Source: Poronia punctata
Taxonomy: Eukaryota > Ascomycota > Sordariomycetes > Xylariales > Xylariaceae
Assembly: GCA_022579005.1 (NCBI GenBank)
Contig: MU401499.1
Span: 62,001 to 126,000 of the forward strand
Direction: 5' to 3'
DNA: 64,000 nt
Every line of letters begins with the position of its first letter. The stretch's first letter is position 1. The translations under genes and the position numbers were made by a program. The notes under the pieces were generated by a model. It ran no database searches. It was not told the DNA's origin and saw only the letters and a list, made by a program, of their open reading frames with translations. Shown here one piece after another: positions 38,367-49,954 of the stretch.

Positions 38367-40178
38367 ATGGGGTCTCAAAGCATTATGCGCGGACTTTTAA
38401 CCGCCCTGTACCTCTCTTCAGGATTCGCCAGAGCACCAGACGAACCCGACACGGGCGAACATCCAGACTGGCCCCGGTGGTGCGGCAAAGTCTACGAGTC
38501 GGGATACCCGTCTTTCGAGCCCGGCGGCCACACCGTCGAGCCGCCGAGTAACGGCTCGACGTTCCTGCACGTGCAACTCAAGCCCCGGTACAGTTTATAT
38601 CTATCCACCGAAACGAAGGCTTCGTTTGTGGTGAACGCGGCGCTGTCGCCCTGGTTCGGCGAGGAGTACGACTCGGCCGCGGCGCATACGGCCCGTAACA
38701 ACGGCACAGAGGAGGAGCTCGTGTTTTCTATCAGTCTCGCCGATGAAGATTCGTCCCTGGTCGAGGATAAAATCAAAGTGAATGCTACGGGTGTTGAATT
38801 CGAGTTCGACCTCGACGGTCTCGAACCTCGCCTCGAACCATACGACGTCTTGTTCCAAGGTACGTTGGGCGACAAATCCAGTTACAGCGCAACGACCGAA
38901 CTTCTTTACCTGCCCGACAACCCGGATGGTAGTGCGACGAAGATTGATAATTTGAACGGCGGTTTGTTATTCAAGAGCGCGCAGACGGACGGCACGTTCG
39001 AGCCGTTCCTACCGTATGGGTATTACGGTTTGTACAATGGGTCGAACGAGACGTCGGTGAGCGACGCTTTCGTGAGCGGTTATACTAGTGACGGCGAGGG
39101 CTTGAACGGCATCATCTCGCTCGCCGGCTTTGCCGATACGAACCCGGTTTATGACAGTATGGATGAGCAGGGACTACGGTTCATGTTCGATTTACGTGGT
39201 TCTTACAAGAACCTCACCGAGACGGAGCAACGCGTGAACACGATCAAGCACCATACATCGCTGTTCGCATACTGGACTGCTGATGAGTAAGTTGCACGTA
39301 AACTGTTCAAAGCCCCATCTCACCATTACCTCGCCATATTCAAGCCGCTAGGTTACTGACTTGGGACAAACCTTAGGCCCGACGGTTGGCAGGTTCCCTT
39401 CGACAAGACACCAGCGGCGCAGGCACTGATCCACAAGCTGGACCCGTATCACCCTGTCGCCATCACCCTAAATTGTCAGGACTACTATTTCGGGACGTAC
39501 TCGGCCGGTGGCGATATCCTGATGGAGGACGTGTACCCAATCGGCATCAACAGTACATTCTCGAAATGGGGAACCCCTTGCAACGCCACACTCGGGGACT
39601 GCGGCTGCGACAACTGCCATGAGCGCGGCGTTCTCGAGGTCGCCTCGCGTCTAGCCGACCTCGCCAAGTACGAGAACTGGCTCGGCCGTTGGCCCCTGCC
39701 CAAGTTCCACAACCCCCAGGTCTTCCACGGCGAGGATTACTGGGCCCGCGACCCGACGGCCGATGAAGCGCGTGCCATGAACGCCCTTGCCTTCAACAGG
39801 GGCGCGACCGGCATCTTTGGATGGACCTGGCCGAGCAGTGACGAGCTCTTCGACGTCCACTCGGATATGGCTGCCGTGGTCACCAATGCCCCGGTTAGAG
39901 ACTTCCTGCTGGGCGGGAAGCCGGTGGAGTTCGTTGTGAAGGACCACGGAATATTGGACGCGGCGTACTGGGTTCAGGGTGATAGGGTCTTGGTCTCTAT
40001 TGTAAACCCTGGTGATGAAGATATCGGGACGTCGGTAACCGTCAAACTGCCTGTTGCTCTGAAAGAAATAGATGATGTGGTTCTGGGCGGATTAGCATGG
40101 CAACTACAAAAGGGTGAGCTAGTTGTCAATAGGATACCGGCTGTGTCGACAAGTTTCATCATCTTGAAAGTCGAGTAA
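38367..40178 (+). CDS. Secreted glycoside-hydrolase-like protein
   Basis: Two exons, 38367-39286 and 39377-40178, give 573 residues. The N-terminus has a hydrophobic signal (GLLTALYLSSGFARA). The first 200 residues look like a beta-sandwich (YSLYLSTETKASFVVNAALS), followed by a probable TIM-barrel segment: DGTFEPFLPYGYYGLYN, HHTSLFAYWTADEPDG, PYHPVAITLNCQDYYFGTY, GGDILMEDVYPIG, LPKFHNPQVFHGEDYWARDP, GATGIFGWTWPSSDELFD. A C-terminal beta domain ends in FIILKVE. The acidic residues in YWTADEPDG and DILMEDVYP are candidate catalytic groups. I recognise the overall plan of fungal secreted glycosidase-like proteins but not a numbered CAZy family. Confidence 0.68.
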
Positions 40179-40416
40179 ATGAAATAGATAAACATCAGTA
40201 TATTGAGACGGGCTCAATGACGAATTACATCTCTATCATATCGCTTATATGCTTTTACCAGAAGTCTAGGCCGCGACAATAAGTTACATGATTTTGGCGC
40301 CCACATCCCAAGCTTCGATTGCAATAGACTACCGGTACGAATCCACCAACGGTAAACCTCGATAGTCTCTTTATTGTGTTGATTCGAATGTCTAAAGCTG
40401 CCACGCAAAGGTCGAA

Positions 40417-41763
40417 CTATGATGCCTCGGGGCTTGCGGTGTTAGGGTCAGCATCGGAGGCGGAAGGACGGAAAGCGCCCAGGGATGCCAGATGATTCAG
40501 GAGGTTGCTGTACGAGAGATGGTCGACGTAGGTTCCCTTCAGCCATCGCGCCCCGCTGGAGGTGTCAAACTGGCGGCGGCCGTGCAATACTCGGTGATTG
40601 TCGAAGATGACCATGTCCCCCGGTTCCATCTTATACTCGTAGACCCTGCTCTCGTCGTCCAGCATCCCCTTCATTATCCGAGCTGCCCCCACCCAATGGC
40701 CAGGCATCTTCCGATATTGCGCGGGCCTCTGAAAGGGAGGAGCCCACCTCACCTCATCTTTCGAACTTATAATTTTCCTCGAGCTTGCAAAGCTGTGCCC
40801 ATTTTTGTTATAATGGTAGTCTATACTGCTGCGCCGAAGTAGTTTGAACTCTTCCGGATACCTCGCCTTTATTGTCCTGGCGATGATCTGGCCATCGGCA
40901 AAGATAGATTCACCCCCGGCGCACGTATTCTCCAGACAGTGAAGGAGCTGGAGACGGGGAATAGTGTGCATATAGAGCAGGTCTTGATGTAAACCAAGGT
41001 AGGCGTTTGTGTATGCAACGTTCTCAGCATTTGGCTTCGACCTCACGTCCCAGGTTCGGCCATAGAAAGTCTCTTCTACCGCCCCCAACCGTGCAGCCAC
41101 ATCCTCGACGGTCGTCTCAGCGATGGGCGCTTTGCTGAGGAAGAGGATGCCGTACGCCGCTAGGGTCTTCACGGCAGCACGATATTCATCCTCGCCGGCC
41201 ATGAAGCCTTCATAAGAGCAGCGAGGGTTTATGCTTGTCAAAGTCTGCCGATCCCAGCTCTTCTTCTCCGGCCGTTCTGGTCTCTGGTCGGGCCACAGAG
41301 TTGCCGGATAGATTGAAACGTGTTTGTCCCCGGTAAGGAAGTCATCCTTCCACGTGATCTGCAAAGAACCATCCTCGACTGGAGAGATGTTCTCAATGGG
41401 TAACGAGTCCGGGATATCAGTAGTTGCGAAACGCTTCTGGCCCGAAGAAGGATCAACACACTTGTCACAAGTACAAGCGTCGCGAATCCAAAGACGGGGA
41501 TATTTACGTGGGCGTTCTTTCCCGGGTTGGTAGTATTCTACCGGTTCATCGTTGTCGGACAATATGGTCCTCCAGAAGTGAGACTGACTGGAATCGTGAG
41601 GCTTGATTGTAATATCATTTTTGGGCACTGAGACTTTGGGCGGGGCCGGTTTCTTGACCTGACGCTGTTCACTATAAGCCCGCTGAGTGACAATGCGCGT
41701 GACTGTATATCTGCATATACTCGACACGGCTGGCAGCGATCTGCCGAGAATTGAGGTAGCCAT
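40417..41763 (-). CDS. Gamma-butyrobetaine dioxygenase (carnitine biosynthesis)
   Basis: Fe(II)/2-oxoglutarate dioxygenase of the TauD/BBOX family catalysing the last step of carnitine synthesis; trimethyllysine dioxygenase is the near alternative. One exon, about 448 residues from MATSILGRSLPAVSSICRYT, which reads as a mitochondrial presequence; an ATG 21 bp upstream is in frame. An N-terminal zinc module is visible in WIRDACTCDKCVDPSSGQ. The catalytic core has LHQDLLYMHTIPRLQLLHCL (Fe ligands His and Asp in HxD) and DNHRVLHGRRQFD (third His and the 2-oxoglutarate-binding Arg). Convergent with the glycosidase-like gene, 238 bp between stops. Confidence 0.88.
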   Translation of the reverse strand: MATSILGRSLPAVSSICRYTVTRIVTQRAYSEQRQVKKPAPPKVSVPKNDITIKPHDSSQSHFWRTILSDNDEPVEYYQPGKERPRKYPRLWIRDACTCDKCVDPSSGQKRFATTDIPDSLPIENISPVEDGSLQITWKDDFLTGDKHVSIYPATLWPDQRPERPEKKSWDRQTLTSINPRCSYEGFMAGEDEYRAAVKTLAAYGILFLSKAPIAETTVEDVAARLGAVEETFYGRTWDVRSKPNAENVAYTNAYLGLHQDLLYMHTIPRLQLLHCLENTCAGGESIFADGQIIARTIKARYPEEFKLLRRSSIDYHYNKNGHSFASSRKIISSKDEVRWAPPFQRPAQYRKMPGHWVGAARIMKGMLDDESRVYEYKMEPGDMVIFDNHRVLHGRRQFDTSSGARWLKGTYVDHLSYSNLLNHLASLGAFRPSASDADPNTASPEAS

Positions 41764-42526
41764 AGTTGTACGTCTAGTACGCAAACGACAAACGCTGGGG
41801 GGGTGAAAAGAGCGTCGTGTAGTAGAGGGGGCACGTCAAATGCTCTAAACCATGTACGACCTCTCTTCTCTATAGTCTATAGACTTCGCAGCTGACCTCA
41901 ATCTTGCTATGTGCAAAGAGGTACTTTCCAGATGGATTAGACGATAAAGGAGGGGTGATCAAGAGCTGTTTCGCGTGTGAGATTGCACTACGCGACGCGG
42001 TCTCGGGGAATGGGAATTGGAACTAAGTCGGTCCGTTGGCTGGCTTACCGGCTAAAGCCGTCAACCGACCTCTGCCTTTTAATGCAGATGTATTTACGAT
42101 GCCGGCTACTCGTACACAAACATGTATGTACTCCACGTAGTCTACCTGTACTCGTAGTCCGTAGACTATCTCGGTCCTGAACGTACATACTTCGGCTAAT
42201 GGAGAAGAGTGCCGTAGTATTAACAGGTACATGCCTGCGAGTCAGTAGCTAAAGTACATATCGGTACATCTAGCCTCCAGGCTCCATCCCGTAGTCCCCC
42301 ATTTTAAGCACTCCACAATATCTTATCGTTGCTAGAGTGGGGCGATAGAGATGGTGGGCGACTTCAATGTGAGTTATCTAACTTTTTTCTAGATGCAGAT
42401 CAACAGCCAAGTAGGTACCATCTCCATTTACTGGACCGCGACACTAGAACGTTTATATATCGGTATACGAAACAACTCTCAAGTGCAGGGCACAAAACTA
42501 AATTAAAAGTCATCAAAAGTCGCATC
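41764..42526. other. Divergent promoter region
   Basis: Between the dioxygenase (minus) and RRP15 (plus). Contains two TACTCGTA octamers (42107-42114, 42149-42156). Confidence 0.6.
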
Positions 42527-43590
42527 ATGGCAGGCACATCTGCGAAGAAGAGAAGTCGTCCTGACTCGGCGCCGAACACCAAAAAGCACCAGAGACCGAG
42601 TAAAAAGCAGAGGAAGGTCCTGCAATACCACAGCAGTTCTGAAGACGAATTTGAGGCCCTCGGAGATGAAATAGCCGCTCTGACGGAGACGGGAGATGGG
42701 AAACACACATTTGATCCCCAGAGGAGAAAGAGGATGCAACTGCCTGTCCAGCAGGACAAAAGCAAAGGTTCAAAGAAGAATGTACCTGTCGAGAAGGTGG
42801 AAGAAGACGAAAAGGAAAGCGACGACGACGAAGAGGAAGGTGTGGGCGCGGGCGCCGAAAGTGACGATGACATCGATATAGACGATGAAGTCGCAGATTT
42901 TACAGATTCCGAAAGTGAACAATCCGATGCTGGACCGACACGACAGAAATCCAAGCGCAATGACCCGGGCGCATTTGCTACATCGTTACAAAAGATTCTA
43001 TCCACCGTAAGAGAGCAATCCCTACGAACGACCGGGTCTCAACTTTTTTTTTGTCTCTAACATGACCGTGTACAGAAATTGTCCAACTCCAAGAAAGCCG
43101 ATGCTATTCTATCACGTAGCGTAGAGGCGCAGAAAGCCAGCCAGCAGATTGTCGATGCGACACTCGAAGCGAAAGCACGGAAACACCTGTATGTGGTGGC
43201 CACATTCCTGATTGCAGTGATTACACAACCCATGGATGAGATTGTGCTGACAAATCCGACAGTCGCGAGCAGAAAATATTAGCGTTGGAAAAGGGCAGAG
43301 TTAAGAATGTTTTGGCCGACGACAACATCGATGGCACATCAACGGGAGAAACCATGCAGCTTGAACGTCGATTGCGTAAGACAGCACACCGCGGTGTGAT
43401 TATGTTGTTTAGGGCGGTACGCGAGGCTCAAGAGCGAGCAGTTGAAGCCGAGAAGGAAGTCAGGAAAGAGGGCGTTATTGGATCCCATCAGCGCCAGGAG
43501 AAGGTCAACGAGATGAGCCGGCAAGGGTTTTTGGATTTAATTGCCCACGGCGGTGGAAAACCGAAAAGGGGCGGCATAGAAGAGGCATGA
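42527..43590 (+). CDS. RRP15: Ribosomal RNA-processing protein Rrp15
   Basis: Nucleolar 60S assembly factor. Exons 42527-43006, 43076-43188 and 43263-43590 join in phase to give 306 residues. The N-terminus is basic (KKRSRPDSAPNTKKHQRPSK), followed by a long acidic region (residues 80-140), then the conserved C-terminal part: DPGAFATSLQKILST, ARKHLREQKILALEKGRVKN, LERRLRKTAHRGVIMLFRAV and REAQERAVEAEKEVRKEGVI. The start is the first ATG of the basic region; upstream open sequence contains no alternative that extends homology. Confidence 0.93.
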
Positions 43591-43820
43591 ATATCATGAA
43601 TTAAACGAGATTATGTCGTAAGTAACTCTGAGCTTCCGAATGCCAGAGTTGGATCTATCATGGATGAATACCCCCGAACATCCAAAGACCTATAATACAG
43701 ATGCATCCTACAAGTTTATACTTCGTTCCATCTTCGATTTCCACGAAGATGGTTCGACCAGCTCCCAGGCACCGGTGGTTCTTCTGTGGTTTTCAATGCA
43801 AAGCCATACTACGCCAGTTT

Positions 43821-44491
43821 TTATTTCGATGTGAAGTCGCTCGCTTGTAGATTCCTTGTCATGGAAGGCAACTTCACCTTTAATCCGTCCAGTTCCTTTG
43901 TCATATGGACCTGGCAGCCTAGCCGACTCGTCTCAGTCAACCCGAACGCGAGATCCAACATATCATTTTCGTCATCCTCGGGCTCGGGCATCTTATCATA
44001 GTAATCCTCGCCGAGAACAATAACATGACACGTCGAACAGGCGCAAGAACCGCCGCATGCGCCCTCCATTTCCAAATCGTGTGCTTGGGCAATATCCAGT
44101 AAATTGTCGCCCTCGGCCACCGCCAACTTGTGTTCTCTCTCTTCCTTGTCAATAAATGTAACGTACAACCTAAAGATACCTGTCTATCAGCAAGACTGAA
44201 CGGCCGCACACATAGTATATAGTCCAAGACGGCGGAAAGGGTTTATCCGTACTCTTCTCCGGGCTTTGGTGGCGTTATATGCCCATGTCTTTGCGGCTGG
44301 GATGTGTTGAAATGTCGAACGGTTGAGATCGAGGATACGCGGTTTGTGCAGGGTTGTAGCGGTACTTTGTGGCCGGATATCGATGAAATAAGGTTGGCTG
44401 AGGACCAGCCAGAACTACTATAAGACCTGGCCGATCTGGGGACACCATGGAGCCCACGCAGGCTCCTTATCAGGGTCCTTGGGGTTGACAT
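43821..44491 (-). CDS. YAH1: Mitochondrial adrenodoxin-type [2Fe-2S] ferredoxin
   Basis: Electron carrier for Fe-S cluster assembly and heme A synthesis in the mitochondrial matrix. Exons 44491-44253 and 44169-43821 join through a GA|G codon (PGEELYVTFIDKEER), giving 195 residues. Exon 1 encodes a long Ser/Arg-rich presequence (MSTPRTLIRSLRGLHGVPRS). Cluster ligands are visible in GACGGSCACSTCHV and the distal LGCQ (C-x5-C-x2-C...C). The C-terminus has LPSMTRNLQASDF as in adrenodoxins. Convergent with RRP15 and divergent from UGO1. Confidence 0.95.
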
Positions 44492-45196
44492 AGTTAAGCT
44501 ATGTGTTTGCGCCTCGCCGTATGCAAGAGGTTCGAATAGCACCAGAGGCGGAGGAAGTCGAGGGCGCACTGGAAGAACGTCGGGAGTCCGGAATCGGTAG
44601 ATTGTTTCAAGGTTGTCTTATCGCACCCAATAAAAACAATTTAGCTCATGCGAATTGGTACGTGAAGCAGCGAGACAAGTGTGTGAAAGTGCCAGCATCA
44701 CAAGGCGAAGTAACGCATGGTACATGTAACATAAGTATATCGTAGAAAAATGATTTAACATAGCTCCGATAAACTCGGGGCATTCCGTACCATGATTGGC
44801 GACGTTAAGTCCGAGCCTCGCCGAGATGGTACTAACGGGATTAGTTGTAAGAACAGCCTTATCAACAAAGTACACTATCGATTAAGCTGACCGGAGATTG
44901 TATAGTAGTAAAGAATCTACTTCAGACATCACCTTATTACAGGCTAGGAGCACGTACATTTTCTTCCAGATACAAAGCTTAGTGTCAAGTCAAACAGTGT
45001 ACCTACGAGTACATCGACGCTGCTTTGCTACATCCTAGTGAAGCGAATACTCAAGGTATTTTATTTCTCGTCATACAAGCATTCATCCCACCGACTTGTC
45101 CGACATCCAGCTTTGGTTGTATTGACCACCCAAACCACACCGCACGAGAATAATGTACGCATTGCACGAAGCAAGTAGATAGTTGACGTTGGCATA
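44492..45196. other. Shared upstream region of YAH1-like and UGO1-like genes
   Basis: About 700 bp between two divergently transcribed genes for mitochondrial proteins. A TACGAGTA octamer lies at 45004-45011. No gene seen. Confidence 0.6.
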
Positions 45197-46744
45197 ATGA
45201 CTTCCACAAAAGAAGGCGTCAATCCCCTTCGACCATATTATATTCCCCCGAGGATTGGAGAACAAACCGAATCACTCCCGAGGGCCAAACCCTTCTCAAA
45301 TCCAAGCTCGAATGGAAATGTCCCCTCCACTGGATATGCGTCCAAGGCGCGCGACATCTTTCCGGATATCGATTACAAAGATCACCTAGACGAGTTTTCG
45401 CCATCGACGATCGAGTCGGTCAAGCAGTTCGTCGATGAGCTCCTATGGAAATACACGTCGGTGTTAATGTCACAACCTTTCGAGGTGGCGAAGACTATCT
45501 TGCAAGTGCGGATTCAGGACGATATCGGTGGATTAAATGCACCGCCAGCGGATGTCGACCGGCGGCCGAGCATCACAAGTCCGAGGAGATCTACATATGA
45601 CACGGTACGTTAGAGCAGTGATTTAAACTTGGAACCGGTGACAAGCGTCTTTCTAAATACTGACGACGAGGAATAGTATCCCGACTCTGATTCCGACCCT
45701 GATGAACCCTCTTACTTCACCTCCAATGATCCATATAATACGCCAACACGTTCCTCCCGCTCACGAAGACGCCAAGATTCTTCACCGCCTATTCAATCCC
45801 CCAAGATAAATCCAAAGGCTACCCTTCTTCCCCACCAGATTGAGTTGCGCCGCCCAGATTCGATAATCGATGTAATCTCACAGCTTTGGTCGAAGGAGTC
45901 GGCATGGGGAGTCTGGAAAGGAACAAATGCGACATTTCTATATACTATACTTCAGTCCCTGCTGGAGAACTGGGGCCGAAGTCTGCTCAGTGCATTGCTC
46001 AACGTGCCTGATTTAGGTGTCAAGGACGATGTTGATCGATTAGTCGACATCGCTTCCCCGTATCCATGGGCTTCACTATGTGTCGCAGCCGCCGCCGCTG
46101 TGGCCACTGGTCTAATGCTCGCCCCCCTTGATTTAATACGGACACGGTTAATAGTCACGTCGACATGTCGCGCCCCCAGGCGGACACTGGCGACCTTGCG
46201 CTCTCTTCCTTCCTGGGTCTGCCACCCGACGCTCGTCGCCCCAACGATGCTAAACTCCCTCGTTCACCCCTTCATAACTCTCTCGACGCCCCTCGCCTTA
46301 CGCTCACAATTCGTCATCGATCGCGATCTATCACCTATGACCTTCTCAGTTGTCAAATTCTGCACATCATGCGCATCCCTTTTTGTGAAGCTTCCACTAG
46401 AAACGGTTCTGCGGCGCGGTCAGATGGCGGTGCTGGCCGAACCTGCGTACTTGCAAGCCCTTGACAAGACGGGCAAGATGGAGACCATCGTACAGCCAGG
46501 TCCTTATCAAGGCGTAGTAAGCACAATGTACGAGATCGTCTCTGAGGAGGGTTCCAGAGCCGTGACAGTACCAGCCAAAAGCACACAACGAGGCAGAAAG
46601 GGCAAAGCCAACGCTACCGAGGTGGTGTATAAAAAGGGGCAAGGGCTGGATGGGCTCTGGCGCGGGTGGAAAGTCAGCTGGTGGGGCTTAGTAGGTCTAT
46701 GGACAGCCAGTATTGCCGGGGGTGGTGGCGAGGGCGAATTTTAA
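45197..46744 (+). CDS. UGO1: Mitochondrial fusion protein Ugo1
   Basis: Outer-membrane carrier-like protein that links the inner and outer membrane fusion GTPases. Exons 45197-45604 and 45677-46744 give 491 residues. The N-terminal soluble part starts MTSTKEGVNPLRPYYIPPRI. Carrier-type repeats follow: LMSQPFEVAKTILQVRIQDD, WGVWKGTNATFLYTILQSLL, TGLMLAPLDLIRTRLIVTS and FVKLPLETVLRRGQMAVL, all with the P-x-[DE]-x-x-[KR/RT] logic of mitochondrial carriers. A Ser/Pro/Arg-rich loop of about 50 residues is encoded at the start of exon 2. The C-terminus LWRGWKVSWWGLVGLW is the last helix. Confidence 0.9.
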
Positions 46745-48088
46745 GAAGACGACGTCCGCTCATCGTCGCTCTGCGGTTGAAGGGCGTTGGCCCGAAAAAA
46801 GGGGGATATATGTTTACTGGGGTCCTCGCGACACTTGAATTGGCAGCACGGTTGTTTTTTATGGTATAGAGCGTTTACGAGACATGGCATGATATCCCAT
46901 AACCACATATTGTACTATCTTCACTGTATGTTTAAAAATTTGGTCACAAACCGAGTCCATTTTCACCTCCACTGTGCTCTCCTAGCATGCAGCTCTCGGC
47001 GAATTGTGTATGACACCTGCATTCTATGAAGATCTCATCACGTTGCCCAAATACACAGAAAGTCCCGGAAAGCTCTAATACGGCTTGGGTGCCTACTAGG
47101 TAGGTAAGTATGAATGGAGAGCTAGGGCGGCCAGACCTTTGTCGATTCGCTTGCTATGTTAGGTGGTTAGATGGTATGATAATTGACGCCGGCGTCACTT
47201 CCACTTATGGGAATATGAAACGGATGGGCTTCAAAACCACTAACCTTGGGAATCTAACCCTACGTACTTTGTCTTATGCGCACATGAAAAATACCGGTTC
47301 GGCCATCTTCCGAGTATTTACTTGACACATGGAGTTGGTCTAAGCGGTCGGATATACCTAGCATACGGGACGCAGGACAAGACAAATAAACAAAAGTCGG
47401 AGTATACTGTAGTTACCAATGACCATGGCATCCTCCAAATATGCAATTGTTGTATTGAAACCAAAAACGGGCAAACATGTGTGGAAAGATTAGCGCCGGG
47501 CCCGAAACACCGGGACCTCGCCCCTGAACTACATATCCACGCCGAGCCAGATCGGGCTGAAGTGTCTCCCATGGTGCGGCTCCTAAATACCCTCGTCATC
47601 TCACCCCCCTTATATAAACACGCCAATTTCAGGATTATGGTGAGTCTGTTAAAATAGTCGACATTACGGTATGGTCCCCGTTTTACCCCTTGTGGCGTGT
47701 GTAATCACCGCGGCGGCTTTTGATGCTCGATTGACGCAGCTTCTTCCTTGTGTTAGACGACACTACTACTACTACTACTACTACTACTACCTACTCGTAG
47801 AGAGGCCGAGTATATAATAATAGAGTTTTCCTCGTAGGTGTTATGTCTTATTTCTCACAGACACCACGATCATCTTCATTTCTTTCAGTCTTTCCAAGTT
47901 TTCTCTTGTTTTTCCCTGCCTCGTTTTGCAGTCTCTGCTCCTTTCTCCCGGTGAGAACAAACAGCCTTTGGTCTCGATTGACGCCGTCCACTTGACCTAC
48001 ATCACATTCTTTTATAACAAATCCAAATTATCATCATCCAGTGTTCATCATATAAGCAACCTATAGACAACAACAACAAGCCAGCAAG
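46745..48088. other. Intergenic, no gene seen
   Basis: 1.3 kb upstream of the AA9 gene. Contains a TAGGTAGGTAAG tract near 47098, a (CTA)n run at 47763-47791 and a TACTCGTA octamer at 47792-47799. A TTTTATAA element at about 48010-48017 is a possible TATA box about 75 bp before the AA9 start codon. Confidence 0.55.
47763..47791. repeat. (CTA)n microsatellite
   Basis: About nine CTA units, directly followed by a TACTCGTA octamer. Confidence 0.95.
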
Positions 48089-49195
48089 ATGTATTCCATT
48101 CGATCTATCATTACCCTCGACTTGTTAGCAGTTCTAACCGCAGCAGCCATCGGTGTATCTGCGCACGGTCATGTGTCAAACATCGTCATCAACGGACTCT
48201 CCTACCAAGGCTACGACCCGACCAATTTCCCCTATCTATCCAACCCACCCACAGTCGTAGGTTGGACGGCAGAAAACACGGACAACGGCTTCGTCGCACC
48301 CGCCGAATTCAGCACCGACGACATCATCTGTCACAAGGGAGCAATGCCCGCCAAGGGCTACGCGCAAGTCGCGGCAGGAGACAGCATTTCGATTCAATGG
48401 AACACGTGGCCGGAATCGCACAAAGGTCCCATGATGGACTATCTGGCCGCTTGTAACGGACCCTGCGACAGTGTTGATAAGACGACACTCGAGTTTTTCA
48501 AGATCGATGAGGCGGGTATCCTTGACTCGTCGTCGTCGTCGTCGTCAGTACCCGGTACATGGGCGTCGGACGTCCTCATCGGGAATAACAACACTTGGCT
48601 GGTCCGGATTCCCGCGAATATCAAGGCGGGGAATTACGTCCTGCGCCACGAGACGATTGCCCTGCACGCCTCTGGGGAGTTAAATGGGGCGCAGAACTAT
48701 CCCCAATGCTTCAATTTGCAAGTCACGGGAAAGGGTTCGCTGGTGCCCGAGGGTGTTGTCGCTACGGAGTTGTACTCGCCTACCGACCCCGGTATCGAGG
48801 TGGATATTTACGTTCCCGGGCTGGATTACGAGATCCCTGGACCTGCGCTGATACCGGGTGCGGAGAGCACTGTTAGACAGGTTAGTTCTGCTGTTACTGC
48901 TCGGGCGAGCGCGACGGTGGGAAGTGGAAATGGCGCTATAACAACGACGACGAGGACGACGTCTGCTGCTACGACAACCTTGGCCGAATCTACAACGCAG
49001 ATCCAGCCGACGAAGACTCAGACTGGGAATGTTGCGGCCCAGACACTCTACGGACAATGCGGGGGCATCGATTGGACTGGTGCCACGACCTGTGCCAAGG
49101 GAAGTTGTACCGAGTATAACCCCTACTACTCGCAGTGTGTCGAGGTCGTTGCCGGTGCCGTGGACGGTTGTGTCAGTCAGAGACGTAGAAGGTAA
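48089..49195 (+). CDS. AA9 lytic polysaccharide monooxygenase with CBM1
   Basis: Secreted copper enzyme that cleaves cellulose oxidatively. One exon, 368 residues. Signal peptide [20 protein letters not shown] up to VSA, leaving His as the first residue of the mature chain ([19 protein letters not shown]), one copper ligand of the histidine brace. The second is the His in [26 protein letters not shown] contains the axial Tyr region. A run of seven Ser interrupts the catalytic domain at about residue 149. A Thr/Ser-rich linker (residues 275-320) leads to a C-terminal CBM1: [20 protein letters not shown] and YSQCV. Unusually, about 18 residues ending RRRR follow the CBM1. Confidence 0.95.
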   Translation: MYSIRSIITLDLLAVLTAAAIGVSAHGHVSNIVINGLSYQGYDPTNFPYLSNPPTVVGWTAENTDNGFVAPAEFSTDDIICHKGAMPAKGYAQVAAGDSISIQWNTWPESHKGPMMDYLAACNGPCDSVDKTTLEFFKIDEAGILDSSSSSSSVPGTWASDVLIGNNNTWLVRIPANIKAGNYVLRHETIALHASGELNGAQNYPQCFNLQVTGKGSLVPEGVVATELYSPTDPGIEVDIYVPGLDYEIPGPALIPGAESTVRQVSSAVTARASATVGSGNGAITTTTRTTSAATTTLAESTTQIQPTKTQTGNVAAQTLYGQCGGIDWTGATTCAKGSCTEYNPYYSQCVEVVAGAVDGCVSQRRRR

Positions 49196-49758
49196 AATTG
49201 GCGGCGGAAGGCAAATGTCAGGATTATCAGCTTGCCGTCCTGACATCTGCATTTGACCTTGGCTATTCTGTATCAAGATGAGAAAGAAAGAAAGACGGTT
49301 GTTTTGCCCCTGTCTTGGAGCCTGAGATGTTCGTGTACCTACCTTTCTGTTGTGTGTGTATATATATATATATATGTCCATTTCTTTATGAAGGCTTCGG
49401 TCCTTCATCCTTTTAGCTAGATAAAATAGAGCCCGACGTGTTGCCTGAGAGCGCACCATATCTACCGTCCAAAAGGAATTTGTCTTTTCATTCCCCTTTT
49501 CTCCAGGTCTTGGTAGAATCCACGTTTGTAAGCGTATCGCAGGGCAGCCACACGCGCGTAGTAGGCACTTAACATAGGTACCTATTTCAAGTTCACATCC
49601 GTAAGATGGTCGTATTCAGGTATCTACAAGGCGGTGGTCTTCCCATCTAAGATCCTAGGTGAACCTCGAAGTCCTTCTTCAGTGCAAAAACCCGTGTCCG
49701 CGTTTTTATGTAACATGTCCACGACTCCGGTAAAGCGCTAAATAAACGCCTGTTTCGC
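49196..49758. other. 3' flank of AA9 gene
   Basis: Contains a short TA repeat (about 49360-49374). No gene seen up to the inverted-repeat element. Confidence 0.6.
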
Positions 49759-49760
49759 TA

Positions 49761-49866
49761 CAGTCGTTTTCAATCGAAGTGTCGGTGGAGCCACACCGCG
49801 CTAAATCGCAGTGTACCGTTTTTTCATTCACCTCACTTTTTCTAATTTCCAACCTTTACACCACCC
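49761..49866 (+). repeat. Left terminal inverted repeat
   Basis: Partner of 50752-50857. The first 65 bases differ from the partner at a single position. Includes an internal mini-palindrome CGGTGGAGCCACACCG. Confidence 0.85.
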
Positions 49867-49954
49867 TTCTGCCTAAAAATGTGACTTTTCTAATTATAAA
49901 CATGTCCCTAAATAAAATAAAGCGTATATTTTAGCTAGGCTATATATAAGGTCA

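Noticed and set aside
40634..40641. TACTCGTA octamer inside the dioxygenase gene
   Set aside because: It encodes part of a conserved-looking peptide (VYEYK), so it is probably unrelated to the intergenic copies.
47318..47657. Overlapping frames on both strands around 47.3-47.7 kb
   Set aside because: Antiparallel frames of similar length with no recognised motif; also checked for 5S rRNA and tRNA signals and found none.
48680..49459. 259-codon minus-strand frame antisense to the AA9 gene
   Set aside because: It mirrors the coding strand of a clear AA9-CBM1 gene and its own translation has no domain.
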